From the NCBI RefSeq assembly GCF_001889045.1, contig NZ_CP018155.1, positions 1,862,001 through 1,926,000 of the forward strand: DNA of 64,000 nt, in the 5' to 3' direction. Shown here in pieces: positions 53,666 to 62,286 of the stretch. Within the stretch, counting starts at the first letter, position 1; each line of letters starts with the position of its first letter. Origin of the DNA: Tenacibaculum todarodis (lineage in GTDB: Bacteria; Bacteroidota; Bacteroidia; Flavobacteriales; Flavobacteriaceae). Below the pieces are notes generated by a model. It searched no databases. It had not been told where the DNA came from and saw only the letters and a list, made by a program, of their open reading frames with translations. The translations under genes were made by a program, and so were the position numbers.

Positions 53666-54760
53666 ATGACGAATGAATATTTAGAATATTATCCGAACAA
53701 ACTTGCAAAAGATTTCAAATTTGACAAACATTTAAAAAACGAAAAAAGGTTTCAAGAATATTGCAGAGGGAAAGAAATTCCATATTACAAAGACGAGGGA
53801 AATTGGGGAACAAAACTTGACATAGGGAATATACCAATAAAAGAAGCTGTAAAAAGAGCTTTTATTTTACAAGAATTTGGAGTTTGGAAAGAATGGAAAA
53901 ATACAGGAAAGAATATTTTTAATTTTTCAAAAAACCTAACAGAACTTTTGAAAGAAACAAATGTCCTTGACCTTGATATTTCAATTATAAAACTACCATA
54001 CAAAAACTTTTACATTGACTTAACTTCAGCAAAAATTCCTTTTGAAGAAAATGGCTCTGAGTTTATTGAAGGTGCGTTTATAACAGATGAAAATTATGAT
54101 GCTGACAATGGAGACTCTTTTGAAAGAGCAATAGGTGTAGATTTTGCTGGTAAAGACTACATTGAAAAATATTGGAAAATAAATAAAAATCTTTGTTGGG
54201 ATGGAGATAGAGGTTTTCATTCAATGACACTCTTTCTTGAAAAAAATGGTGATTTAAGAACTATTCAAGACGCTATTAATTTTGATAAAAAAGGATTTGT
54301 TGGAGAAGCAACTTTTGACGAAAGAGATGATAATACAAAAATAGAATTATATCTAATTCATAAACAATTCGTAGATAGAACAATAAATTTCATTATAAAT
54401 TGTCTTTTATATCTAACAACTAAAGATGTCGATATTGAAAAAGAATATCCATCCGATTTACCCTCTTATTTGAAAACAAAACTAAATAAGGCTAATACTA
54501 AAAGGAAAAAAGAAATTGTAGAAACTGAAATTATAAAAGGAGGGTTTACAAAAATCAAATACGTTGGTCGGAAAATTAAGTCGAATTATATCTCAAATAC
54601 TCCAGATAGAGAAATATCAACTCATTGGAGAAAAGGACATTGGAGAAATCAAAAAATTGGAGAAAATTTATTAGAATCAAAACTTATTTGGATAATTCCT
54701 ACAATTGTAAATAAAGAAAAAGGAGAACCGAAAAAAGGACATATTTACGAAATAAAATAA
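53666..54760 (+). CDS. Hypothetical protein (cassette 26)
   Basis: 364 residues, soluble, no signal peptide. Distinctive stretches: YCRGKEIPYYKDEGNWGTKLDIG, CWDGDRGFHSMTLFLEKNGDLRTIQDAI and the C-terminal ISTHWRKGHWRNQKIGENLLESKLIWIIPTIVN. The basic, His/Trp-rich tail could contact nucleic acid. No family recognised. ATG at 53666, 31 bp after the boundary. Confidence 0.75.
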   Translation: MTNEYLEYYPNKLAKDFKFDKHLKNEKRFQEYCRGKEIPYYKDEGNWGTKLDIGNIPIKEAVKRAFILQEFGVWKEWKNTGKNIFNFSKNLTELLKETNVLDLDISIIKLPYKNFYIDLTSAKIPFEENGSEFIEGAFITDENYDADNGDSFERAIGVDFAGKDYIEKYWKINKNLCWDGDRGFHSMTLFLEKNGDLRTIQDAINFDKKGFVGEATFDERDDNTKIELYLIHKQFVDRTINFIINCLLYLTTKDVDIEKEYPSDLPSYLKTKLNKANTKRKKEIVETEIIKGGFTKIKYVGRKIKSNYISNTPDREISTHWRKGHWRNQKIGENLLESKLIWIIPTIVNKEKGEPKKGHIYEIK

Positions 54761-54765
54761 AAAAC

Positions 54766-54895
54766 TGGTGCTAACACCGTATAAACTTTATTGCTGGTTT
54801 TAGCTCACTTGAGAAATTCCTCCGGAATTTCGCCGTTCGTGTTTTATTTAGTAAATTCACTGCTTAAACAACGCAACAAAGCTTATACAACAACG
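54766..54895 (+). repeat. attC-like site of cassette 26
   Basis: Opens with TGGTGCTAAC (complement of GTTAGCACCA at 53634). Nearly the same body as attC 12 (43505). Confidence 0.87.
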
Positions 54896-54908
54896 TTGCC
54901 CACAATTT

Positions 54909-55799
54909 ATGAAAATCATCAATTATATAATAATTCTGCTTTTAATTGGAACTTCTTGTAAGGGAAAACCAAAATCTGAAATTATAAAGACGGACGAATT
55001 TGAATTAATCAAAGCCGAAAACCAAAAAGGATTATTGATTTTATTTCCTTGTTTCCCTTGTGATGCAGAAAACACATTATCTGAATTTAAAATTACGGAA
55101 ATCAGTTTGGAAAATGACTTTTCGGTTTTAGCAATGAACTTGAATCAACGACTATTTTTAAGACAAATTGAAAAACAAAAAATAGCAGAACAATTGGAAA
55201 GTATAATTACTAAAAACCAACTATCAAAGGAAAATATATTTATAGGTGGTTTTTCAAGTGGCGGAAATGTAAGTCTGTTAATTAGCGATTACCTTGTGGA
55301 GAGCAAAAGTCTAATTGAACCTAAAGGCGTTTTTATAGTAGACTCGCCAATTGACCTTTTAGCACTCTATAAAACTGCTAAAAAGAATTTAGAATTGAAC
55401 TTTTCCGAGCCATCTATTCAAGAAGCAAAGTGGATTAAAGAGTTTTTTGACAATGAGTTTGGAAATCCAAAAAATGGAATAGTCAATTATGAAAATAACT
55501 CACCTTTTACTTATGAAACACAAAATATCAGTAATTTAAAAGGATTACAAAATTTAAAAATCAGATTATATACAGAACCTGACTTGAAATGGTGGAAAGA
55601 AAACCGAAAAAACGATTTTGAAGATTTAAATGCTTTTTACATTGAAAAAGTATCAGACAAATTAAAATCTGAATTTGGAAACAAAAATATCGAATTAATA
55701 AAAACAGAGAACAAAGGCTATCGAGCAAATGGAGAAAGACATCCACATTCTTGGGCGATTGTTAACGAAAAAGATTTGATAAAATGGATGACGGAATAA
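54909..55799 (+). CDS. Secreted alpha/beta-hydrolase-like lipoprotein (cassette 27)
   Basis: 296 residues. Lipoprotein signal (MKIINYIIILLLIGTSCKGK). The core has FIGGFSSGGNVSLL, a G-x-S-x-G nucleophile elbow, preceded by LLILFPCFPCDAENT. A late HSWAIV supplies a possible catalytic histidine. Substrate unknown. Confidence 0.78.
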   Translation: MKIINYIIILLLIGTSCKGKPKSEIIKTDEFELIKAENQKGLLILFPCFPCDAENTLSEFKITEISLENDFSVLAMNLNQRLFLRQIEKQKIAEQLESIITKNQLSKENIFIGGFSSGGNVSLLISDYLVESKSLIEPKGVFIVDSPIDLLALYKTAKKNLELNFSEPSIQEAKWIKEFFDNEFGNPKNGIVNYENNSPFTYETQNISNLKGLQNLKIRLYTEPDLKWWKENRKNDFEDLNAFYIEKVSDKLKSEFGNKNIELIKTENKGYRANGERHPHSWAIVNEKDLIKWMTE

Positions 55800-55803
55800 A
55801 AAC

Positions 55804-55926
55804 TGTGGGCAACACCGTGTATAATTAATTGCTTGGTTTTAGCTTATTTACGAAAGTCCTCGCGGACTTTCTATCAGTGATTTATTTGCTACCTTTAGTG
55901 CATAAACCACGCAACTAATCATACAC
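55804..55926 (+). repeat. attC-like site of cassette 27, left part (interrupted by IS110)
   Basis: Opens with TGTGGGCAAC (complement of GTTGCCCACA at 54895). Hairpin GAAAGTCC-TCGC-GGACTTTC. Continues at 57154-57160; total 130 bp. Confidence 0.85.
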
Positions 55927-55966
55927 GTATTCCAAGATCAAATCCTAATAAAATTTAGTTTTTATT

Positions 55967-56959
55967 TTAAGCAGCATAATTTTGAAGAACAACATATGGT
56001 GTTCCTCTTTTAACAACTGCAAATGCTCTTGCTATTAGTTTGTTTCTCACATTATTTATCGCCAACATTTTATCTTTTCCTTCTGCCAACTTTTTTTGAT
56101 AATACAACTTTAACTCACTATCATGTTGTATTGCAGAAACACTTGCCATACTCAATAAACTTTTCATCTTTCTGTCTCCTAAATAATGACATTGTTTTCG
56201 CCTGTGAATGCTGGTGCCAGAACGATGCTCAAAAGGTGCAGTTCCACAATAACTGGAAAAAGCACGCCAACTTTTAAAACGGGTAAAGTTACCTGTATGA
56301 TAAATTAATTGGCAAGCAACGACCAAACCAATTCCTTTCATACTTTTTAGTAATTCGTAATTTTTACTCATAGAAACATCATCAAAAATGATTTCTTCAA
56401 TTCTAATTTCTATAGATTTTACTTGTTTAGACAAATAGTCAATACTACGCTTTAAACTGATACAACCTAAATCTGTTGTAGAACTTGTTAAAAGTACTTT
56501 CATCTCTTTTAAAGTGCCTTTTAAACCTGCATTATTTCGAACTAATTGATCTCTTAAAGCTAACAGTCTACCAAGTTCTAAATGAGAACTGCTTTTTACT
56601 GTACTCGGCATTAACTCTTCTCTGTAAAACCAACCATACTTTGCTATTACTTGAGCATCTAGCTTATCTGTTTTCTCTTTTACAATCCCAGAAGAACGCT
56701 TAATTTTTAACGGACTCTCCTCAACATAAACAACTTTCTTACTATGGAAATAAAGTGCCAACTTTAATGAATAATAACCTGTGTTCTCAAAACAATAAAA
56801 AACAGCACTTTCTTTTGTCTGTTTTAAAACCCATTTTAAGAGACTTTTGTAACCAGCTATATCGTTCTTAAACTCTTGGTGAACTTGAGCATGATAACAA
56901 TAGGCATCAATCGTCTTTTTTGATACATCTATTCCTACTACTTCTCTGTAATTTTTCAT
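55967..56959 (-). CDS. IS110-family transposase (copy 2)
   Basis: 330 residues, the same protein as the 39692-40684 copy, with the DEDD RuvC-like residues and the C-terminal HRSGTS serine intact. The identity indicates very recent copying. Confidence 0.95.
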   Translation of the reverse strand: MKNYREVVGIDVSKKTIDAYCYHAQVHQEFKNDIAGYKSLLKWVLKQTKESAVFYCFENTGYYSLKLALYFHSKKVVYVEESPLKIKRSSGIVKEKTDKLDAQVIAKYGWFYREELMPSTVKSSSHLELGRLLALRDQLVRNNAGLKGTLKEMKVLLTSSTTDLGCISLKRSIDYLSKQVKSIEIRIEEIIFDDVSMSKNYELLKSMKGIGLVVACQLIYHTGNFTRFKSWRAFSSYCGTAPFEHRSGTSIHRRKQCHYLGDRKMKSLLSMASVSAIQHDSELKLYYQKKLAEGKDKMLAINNVRNKLIARAFAVVKRGTPYVVLQNYAA

Positions 56960-57153
56960 ATTTTTACAATTAGAATGATTAAATATGTTGCAAAAACTAC
57001 TTCCTTTATCGGGTTTTTATAATCCTGGTATTCCAAATGGTTCTTTGCAACTTTATAGGAACTGAGGACTCGTACGTGTAAGGGAACTGCAATTCTAAAA
57101 CACGTTATAGTTCTCCTCCTTTCCTATATAAAGATATTTAATACAAACTAAAG
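56960..57153 (-). ncRNA. Candidate bridge RNA region of IS110 copy 2
   Basis: Same sequence as in copy 1: target-like AAACACGTT at 57098-57106 and donor-like GTATTCCAA at 57028-57036. Confidence 0.58.
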
Positions 57154-57160
57154 AAACACG
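57154..57160 (+). repeat. attC-like site of cassette 27, right part
   Basis: AAACACG^TTACC, end of the split site; cassette 28 begins at 57161. Confidence 0.8.
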
Positions 57161-57179
57161 TTACCATACATACGCCAAA

Positions 57180-57656
57180 ATGCCCAAAATTGAACTTCAA
57201 ACTGAAATAAAAGCTGATAGAAAAGTTGTATTTGACCTTTCGAGAAGTATCGATTTACACAAAATTTCCACTGAACAAACTAATGAAGAAGCAATCGCTG
57301 GAAAAACAAGCGGATTAATTGGAATGGATGAAAGCGTAACGTGGAGAGCTAAACATTTTGGAATCTACCAAAAACTGACTTCCAAAATAACGGAATTTGA
57401 CCGACCAAATTTCTTTGTGGACGAAATGGTTAAAGGAGCATTTAAAGAATTTAAACACGAACATCACTTTGCGGAATTGAATAACGGAACTTTGATGACT
57501 GATATTTTTGAGTATAATTCACCTTTTGGAATATTAGGAAAGATTGCAGACAAACTATTCCTTAAAAAATATATGACTGAATTACTGACCGAACGAAATA
57601 GAGTTGTAAAAGAGTTTGCGGAATCTGAAAAATGGAAAGAAATAATAAATGAATAA
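57180..57656 (+). CDS. SRPBCC/START-like ligand-binding protein (cassette 28)
   Basis: 158 residues with the polyketide-cyclase-type SRPBCC pattern: IELQTEIKADRKVVFDLSRSIDLH at the N-terminus, VTWRAKHFGIYQKLTSKITEFDRPNFFVDEMVKGAFKEFKHEHHF, and a closing long helix (MTELLTERNRVVKEFAES). A hydrophobic pocket for a small ligand is expected; the substrate is unknown. Similar proteins are common in Bacteroidota. Confidence 0.85.
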   Translation: MPKIELQTEIKADRKVVFDLSRSIDLHKISTEQTNEEAIAGKTSGLIGMDESVTWRAKHFGIYQKLTSKITEFDRPNFFVDEMVKGAFKEFKHEHHFAELNNGTLMTDIFEYNSPFGILGKIADKLFLKKYMTELLTERNRVVKEFAESEKWKEIINE

Positions 57657-57661
57657 AGTAC

Positions 57662-57792
57662 GTATGGTAACAACGTGTATAAAAAATTGCGTAGTTTAGT
57701 GCTTAACCAAAGTCAGTTGCATTTTTGTTACGTCTGATTTTCCTTCGGAAAATCAGACGTAACAAAAACGCAACTTTCCATACACAAAACCG
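57662..57792 (+). repeat. attC-like site of cassette 28
   Basis: Opens with GTATGGTAAC (complement of GTTACCATAC at 57160). Contains a long perfect hairpin: GTTACGTCTGATTTTCC and its complement around TTCG; closes at ACCG^TTAG. Confidence 0.87.
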
Positions 57793-57806
57793 TTAGCAAC
57801 AACTAA

Positions 57807-58610
57807 ATGACGACAACGACAGCAACATTTACAGGAATAAAAAAGAAAATTCAAGAACAAATTGAAAAATCAAAAAGCTCAATTAAAATTTCTGTTGCGT
57901 GGTTTACAAGTAAAGATTTATTAGGTCAATTAATTGATAAAGTTGAAAATGGGTGTCAAGTTGAAATAATAATAAGTGACAATATTGAAAATAAGAGATT
58001 ATCATTTGATAAATTTATTAAACTTGGAGGTAAAGTTTTTATAATGCAAACAAGGAGCGGGAAATTTCTGCACGATAAATTTGCAGTTTTTGATGAAAAT
58101 AAGCTAATTGCTGGTTCTTATAATTGGACAAATTCAGCTGAATATTATAATCACGAATTCATTATACAAAGTGAGGAAAATATATTGTTGAAACAATTCA
58201 ATATTAGATTTAAAAACTTAAAAGAAATTGTTACAAATTATGACCAATTAATACTATCAAGTAAATCCGAATTATTAGCAGACACGAAAGAAACCGAATT
58301 TCTAAAACTTGAGAATGAATTAGAAGAACGATTTATGGAAACTATAAAAGAAGCTAATGATTTAGGTGCGAAAATTAATTCAAATAACATTATTTCATAT
58401 ATTCATAATTATGGAGCAATTGGAGGAGCTTCAAGATTAATTAATTTAGGAACCGAAAAATTACAATCAGGATTTATAAAACTTTGGGAAATAAAAAGAT
58501 TAGACATAAGTTTTGAAAGTATAATTCTTCAGGAAAAATATAGAATACTATTTAGTAAAGAAATTTTAGAAAAAGCTGAAAAAAGATTAAAAAAATTAGA
58601 AGGGAAATAA
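57807..58610 (+). CDS. PLD-like domain protein (cassette 29)
   Basis: 267 residues. The phospholipase-D-type domain (about 1-120) has KIQEQIEKSKSSIKISVAWFTS and HDKFAVFDENKLIAGSYNWTNSAEYYNHE (H-x-K...G-S-x-N). A single HKD motif implies dimerisation, as in Nuc-type nucleases. The C-terminal half is helical (NELEERFMETIKEANDLGAKIN). Nuclease function inferred. ATG 14 bp after the cassette boundary. Confidence 0.83.
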   Translation: MTTTTATFTGIKKKIQEQIEKSKSSIKISVAWFTSKDLLGQLIDKVENGCQVEIIISDNIENKRLSFDKFIKLGGKVFIMQTRSGKFLHDKFAVFDENKLIAGSYNWTNSAEYYNHEFIIQSEENILLKQFNIRFKNLKEIVTNYDQLILSSKSELLADTKETEFLKLENELEERFMETIKEANDLGAKINSNNIISYIHNYGAIGGASRLINLGTEKLQSGFIKLWEIKRLDISFESIILQEKYRILFSKEILEKAEKRLKKLEGK

Positions 58611-58616
58611 AAAGCA

Positions 58617-58746
58617 GTTGCTAACACCGTATATAATTTATTGCTGGCTTCTTACCTACTTGCGAAAGTCCTCGCGGACTTTCTTTGTCGGTAATTATTT
58701 ACTAAATTAGTTGCTTGAAACACTCAACAAACCATATACAACAACG
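58617..58746 (+). repeat. attC-like site of cassette 29
   Basis: Opens with GTTGCTAAC (complement of GTTAGCAAC at 57792). Hairpin GAAAGTCC-TCGC-GGACTTTC. Confidence 0.87.
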
Positions 58747-58769
58747 TTGTAAACAATTTAAGACGAACA

Positions 58770-59273
58770 TTGAGGAAAATAATAAAATACGGATTTTTGA
58801 CTTTTGCATTAGTGGTTTTTGGCTGTAACGGAGCTGATTATTACAATCTCGGAATTTACCAAGCAAGACAAGGAAATCAAGAAAAAGCAATAGAATATTT
58901 CACAAAAGCGATAGAAGTTAATCCTAAAGATGCAGACGCATATTATAATCGAGCTTACGCACAACACTTATTAGGTGGAAAGGAAAAGCAAACAATTTCT
59001 GATTACTCAAAATCTTTAGAACTAAATCCAAATGACAACGAAGCTCATATGAATCGTGGACTTATTTATATGAAAATGGGAAATAATGAAAAAGCAATTT
59101 CTGATTACAAAGAGTCAATCCGAATTAATCCTAATTATTCAATTGTATATGGAAATTTAGGAAATGCATACAAACTGAAATTAGATAATGAAAAGGCTTG
59201 TGAGAATTGGAAAAAATCTTTGGAATTAGGAAACGAAAATGTCCGACCAAGAATAAAAATGAATTGTGAATAA
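58770..59273 (+). CDS. Tetratricopeptide-repeat lipoprotein (cassette 30)
   Basis: 167 residues from a TTG at 58770, supported by the lipoprotein signal (FLTFALVVFGCNG). Three to four TPR units follow: YYNLGIYQARQGNQEKAIEYFTKAIEVNP, AYYNRAYAQHLLGGK..., AHMNRGLIYMKMGNNEKAISDYKESIRINP, YGNLGNAYKLKLDNEKACENWKKSLEL. Protein-protein interaction role at the membrane; partner unknown. Confidence 0.85.
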   Translation: MRKIIKYGFLTFALVVFGCNGADYYNLGIYQARQGNQEKAIEYFTKAIEVNPKDADAYYNRAYAQHLLGGKEKQTISDYSKSLELNPNDNEAHMNRGLIYMKMGNNEKAISDYKESIRINPNYSIVYGNLGNAYKLKLDNEKACENWKKSLELGNENVRPRIKMNCE

Positions 59274-59278
59274 AAAAC

Positions 59279-59407
59279 TGTTTACAACAACGTGTATAAT
59301 TCATTGCTAGTTATAGCCTACTTACGAAAGTCCTCGCGGACTTTCTACCTGTGATTTATTTGCTAACTTTAGTGCTTAAACACGCAACGAAATCATACAC
59401 AAACACG
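59279..59407 (+). repeat. attC-like site of cassette 30
   Basis: Opens with TGTTTACAAC (complement of GTTGTAAACA at 58746). Joined to mini-cassette 5 at CACG. Confidence 0.87.
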
Positions 59408-59572
59408 ATGGGATGCAATACCTTCGGTCTTTTGCATCCCATCGCCGCGCGGCTTCGCCGATGACATGCGCAGCCCTTCGGGACTGCACACATCATCGGC
59501 TAAATTCAATTTTTGAAATTGAAAAATACTGCGTATCTTCCAATTTCAAAAACTAAATTTAGCCTCGCGGCG
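59408..59572 (+). repeat. ORF-less mini-cassette, copy 5
   Basis: Identical to the other copies; flanked by CACG and TTGGCAAAC. Confidence 0.87.
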
Positions 59573-59604
59573 TTGGCAAACATTAAAAACCGAAAATAAA
59601 CTAA

Positions 59605-60147
59605 ATGGGATTTGGATTTAATCTTGGAATGATTTTCATAATACTTCCTCTGACTTTAATACTTTTTTTATTAGGAGCAATTACAAAAAAAGGAGGGTTT
59701 TTTAAAGCTATTGGTTGTATTTGGATTCCAATATTGTGCCTGATTGGACTTTCTGTAATTATGAGCATATTTCCTGACACAAGTGTTCTTGAAAAAGAAG
59801 ATTATTATGGAGAATATATAATTGACCGAAATTTTTTCAAAGGAAAACAAGCTGATTGGCAATACAACCATTTTAGAATGGAAATAACTGAAAACGATTC
59901 GATTTTTCTTTACACAATGGAAAATGGAAAAATAATTTCGATAAACAAAGGAACAATATCAACAGTAAAACCATATAGTTCTGAAAGACTCGTTCTAAAA
60001 ATGAATGAGCCTAATCACCATATTACTGAAACAAACCCGACAACTTATCGAAAAAGTTGGTGGAATTTTTATTTAGTTTTTAAATCTAAAAAGTTTCATA
60101 ATATGTATTTTAGAAAAGGAAAATGGGAAAAAATAAAAACTGAATAA
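59605..60147 (+). CDS. Hypothetical membrane protein (cassette 32)
   Basis: 180 residues. Two hydrophobic segments near the N-terminus (MIFIILPLTLILFLLGAI; AIGCIWIPILCLIGLSVIM), then a soluble beta-rich domain (YYGEYIIDRNFFKGKQADWQYNHFRMEITENDSIFLYTM). No family recognised. Confidence 0.75.
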   Translation: MGFGFNLGMIFIILPLTLILFLLGAITKKGGFFKAIGCIWIPILCLIGLSVIMSIFPDTSVLEKEDYYGEYIIDRNFFKGKQADWQYNHFRMEITENDSIFLYTMENGKIISINKGTISTVKPYSSERLVLKMNEPNHHITETNPTTYRKSWWNFYLVFKSKKFHNMYFRKGKWEKIKTE

Positions 60148-60152
60148 AAACG

Positions 60153-60274
60153 ATTTGCCAACACCGTGTATATTTTATTGCTTTCTTTTAGCCAACTTAC
60201 GAAAATCCTCTCGGATTTTCTATTCAGTAATTATTTGCTAACTTTACGCTAAACCAACGCAACAAAGCATACAC
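60153..60274 (+). repeat. attC-like site of cassette 32, left part (interrupted by IS110)
   Basis: Opens with ATTTGCCAAC (complement of GTTGGCAAAC at 59572 with one outer mismatch). Hairpin GAAAATCC-TCTC-GGATTTTC. Continues at 61502-61508; total 129 bp. Confidence 0.83.
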
Positions 60275-60314
60275 GTATTCCAAGATCAAATCCTAATAAA
60301 ATTTAGTTTTTATT

Positions 60315-61307
60315 TTAAGCAGCATAATTTTGAAGAACAACATATGGTGTTCCTCTTTTAACAACTGCAAATGCTCTTGCTATTAGTTTGTTTCTCACAT
60401 TATTTATCGCCAACATTTTATCTTTTCCTTCTGCCAACTTTTTTTGATAATACAACTTTAACTCACTATCATGTTGTATTGCAGAAACACTTGCCATACT
60501 CAATAAACTTTTCATCTTTCTGTCTCCTAAATAATGACATTGTTTTCGCCTGTGAATGCTGGTGCCAGAACGATGCTCAAAAGGTGCAGTTCCACAATAA
60601 CTGGAAAAAGCACGCCAACTTTTAAAACGGGTAAAGTTACCTGTATGATAAATTAATTGGCAAGCAACGACCAAACCAATTCCTTTCATACTTTTTAGTA
60701 ATTCGTAATTTTTACTCATAGAAACATCATCAAAAATGATTTCTTCAATTCTAATTTCTATAGATTTTACTTGTTTAGACAAATAGTCAATACTACGCTT
60801 TAAACTGATACAACCTAAATCTGTTGTAGAACTTGTTAAAAGTACTTTCATCTCTTTTAAAGTGCCTTTTAAACCTGCATTATTTCGAACTAATTGATCT
60901 CTTAAAGCTAACAGTCTACCAAGTTCTAAATGAGAACTGCTTTTTACTGTACTCGGCATTAACTCTTCTCTGTAAAACCAACCATACTTTGCTATTACTT
61001 GAGCATCTAGCTTATCTGTTTTCTCTTTTACAATCCCAGAAGAACGCTTAATTTTTAACGGACTCTCCTCAACATAAACAACTTTCTTACTATGGAAATA
61101 AAGTGCCAACTTTAATGAATAATAACCTGTGTTCTCAAAACAATAAAAAACAGCACTTTCTTTTGTCTGTTTTAAAACCCATTTTAAGAGACTTTTGTAA
61201 CCAGCTATATCGTTCTTAAACTCTTGGTGAACTTGAGCATGATAACAATAGGCATCAATCGTCTTTTTTGATACATCTATTCCTACTACTTCTCTGTAAT
61301 TTTTCAT
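60315..61307 (-). CDS. IS110-family transposase (copy 3)
   Basis: 330 residues, same protein as the other two copies, all catalytic motifs intact. It lies between the PLD/TPR end of the array and the last cassette. Confidence 0.95.
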   Translation of the reverse strand: MKNYREVVGIDVSKKTIDAYCYHAQVHQEFKNDIAGYKSLLKWVLKQTKESAVFYCFENTGYYSLKLALYFHSKKVVYVEESPLKIKRSSGIVKEKTDKLDAQVIAKYGWFYREELMPSTVKSSSHLELGRLLALRDQLVRNNAGLKGTLKEMKVLLTSSTTDLGCISLKRSIDYLSKQVKSIEIRIEEIIFDDVSMSKNYELLKSMKGIGLVVACQLIYHTGNFTRFKSWRAFSSYCGTAPFEHRSGTSIHRRKQCHYLGDRKMKSLLSMASVSAIQHDSELKLYYQKKLAEGKDKMLAINNVRNKLIARAFAVVKRGTPYVVLQNYAA

Positions 61308-61501
61308 ATTTTTACAATTAGAATGATTAAATATGTTGCAAAAACTACTTCCTTTATCGGGTTTTTATAATCCTGGTATTCCAAATGGTTCTTTGCAACT
61401 TTATAGGAACTGAGGACTCGTACGTGTAAGGGAACTGCAATTCTAAAACACGTTATAGTTCTCCTCCTTTCCTATATAAAGATATTTAATACAAACTAAA
61501 G
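61308..61501 (-). ncRNA. Candidate bridge RNA region of IS110 copy 3
   Basis: Same sequence as in copies 1 and 2: AAACACGTT at 61446-61454 and GTATTCCAA at 61376-61384. Confidence 0.58.
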
Positions 61502-61508
61502 AAACACG
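61502..61508 (+). repeat. attC-like site of cassette 32, right part
   Basis: AAACACG^TTG, end of the split site; the last cassette begins at 61509. Confidence 0.8.
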
Positions 61509-61542
61509 TTGTAAAACATTTAAAAAAAAACCGAAAACTGAA

Positions 61543-61995
61543 TTGAAAAAAGGAACTTTAATAATAATTTCGTTTGTATTGATTATACTTTCCTTTTGGC
61601 TCGGAATGAAAGTTGAGCGTGAATTAGCAAGTTGGGACGAAATCGGAAAACCAGTATTTGAAAAGGAACAGATTTACTTTCCGAATAAAAAAACCTTTCT
61701 TTATCTGAAAAGCAAAAATTGGGGATTGACTGCTGACCATAAAATTTCTGTTATTTCGACAAAGTCAGACCTTGAATTTCAACCTGACTCAATATCTGAA
61801 TATATTTTTCAAGGCTTTGGAGGAATAATATACAAAGTGGAAAATAATACTCTGAAAATCTACTCGCATCAAAAACCGAAAATTCCATCGAAATTTGAAT
61901 CAGAAATAAACGTGGAATTAATAGAAGTTAAGAATAATTCGGAATGGAATAAAATGAAGGAAAACATAAACAACAATTATCAAGAATTTGAATAA
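61543..61995 (+). CDS. Hypothetical membrane-anchored protein (cassette 33, first gene)
   Basis: 150 residues from a TTG at 61543, supported by the N-terminal anchor (LIIISFVLIILSFWLGM). The soluble part has FLYLKSKNWGLTADHKISVIST. No family recognised. Followed 2 bp later by a second small membrane gene. Confidence 0.72.
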   Translation: MKKGTLIIISFVLIILSFWLGMKVERELASWDEIGKPVFEKEQIYFPNKKTFLYLKSKNWGLTADHKISVISTKSDLEFQPDSISEYIFQGFGGIIYKVENNTLKIYSHQKPKIPSKFESEINVELIEVKNNSEWNKMKENINNNYQEFE

Positions 61996-61997
61996 AA

Positions 61998-62282
61998 ATG
62001 ATTCCAACAGATAGCGAATTTACGACTCTTTATATCGCATATTTATTAATGCTAATGTTTTTGATATTTGGTTTATTAAAATCAAAAAATAAAGCATTCT
62101 ACAAATGGAATTTTCTTTTTTTTGGAATCTATTTAGCAATAATGATTTATGTTTTTTCAGATTCAGAAAATTTCAGATATGGTAATTCACTTGTTGTCTT
62201 GTTTTATGGAGGAATATTTGTGCTTTTACACTTTATTATAATAGGAGTTATAAAACTATATAAATTAGTAATAAAAAAATAA
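61998..62282 (+). CDS. Hypothetical small membrane protein (cassette 33, second gene)
   Basis: 94 residues with three hydrophobic segments (LYIAYLLMLMFLIFGLL, WNFLFFGIYLAIMIYVF, LVVLFYGGIFVLLHFIIIGVI). Not recognised. Two base pairs after the preceding gene, so co-transcribed; the pair is the last cargo of the array. Confidence 0.7.
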   Translation: MIPTDSEFTTLYIAYLLMLMFLIFGLLKSKNKAFYKWNFLFFGIYLAIMIYVFSDSENFRYGNSLVVLFYGGIFVLLHFIIIGVIKLYKLVIKK

Positions 62283-62286
62283 AAAC

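Larger units (their letters stand above)
55927..57153 (-). mobile_element. IS110-family insertion sequence, copy 2
   Basis: Identical to copies 1 and 3, 1227 bp, same orientation, inserted at the same attC position (CATACAC | element | AAACACGTT). Confidence 0.88.
60275..61501 (-). mobile_element. IS110-family insertion sequence, copy 3
   Basis: Identical to the two other copies, with the same insertion point (CATACAC | element | AAACACGTT) and orientation. Confidence 0.88.
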
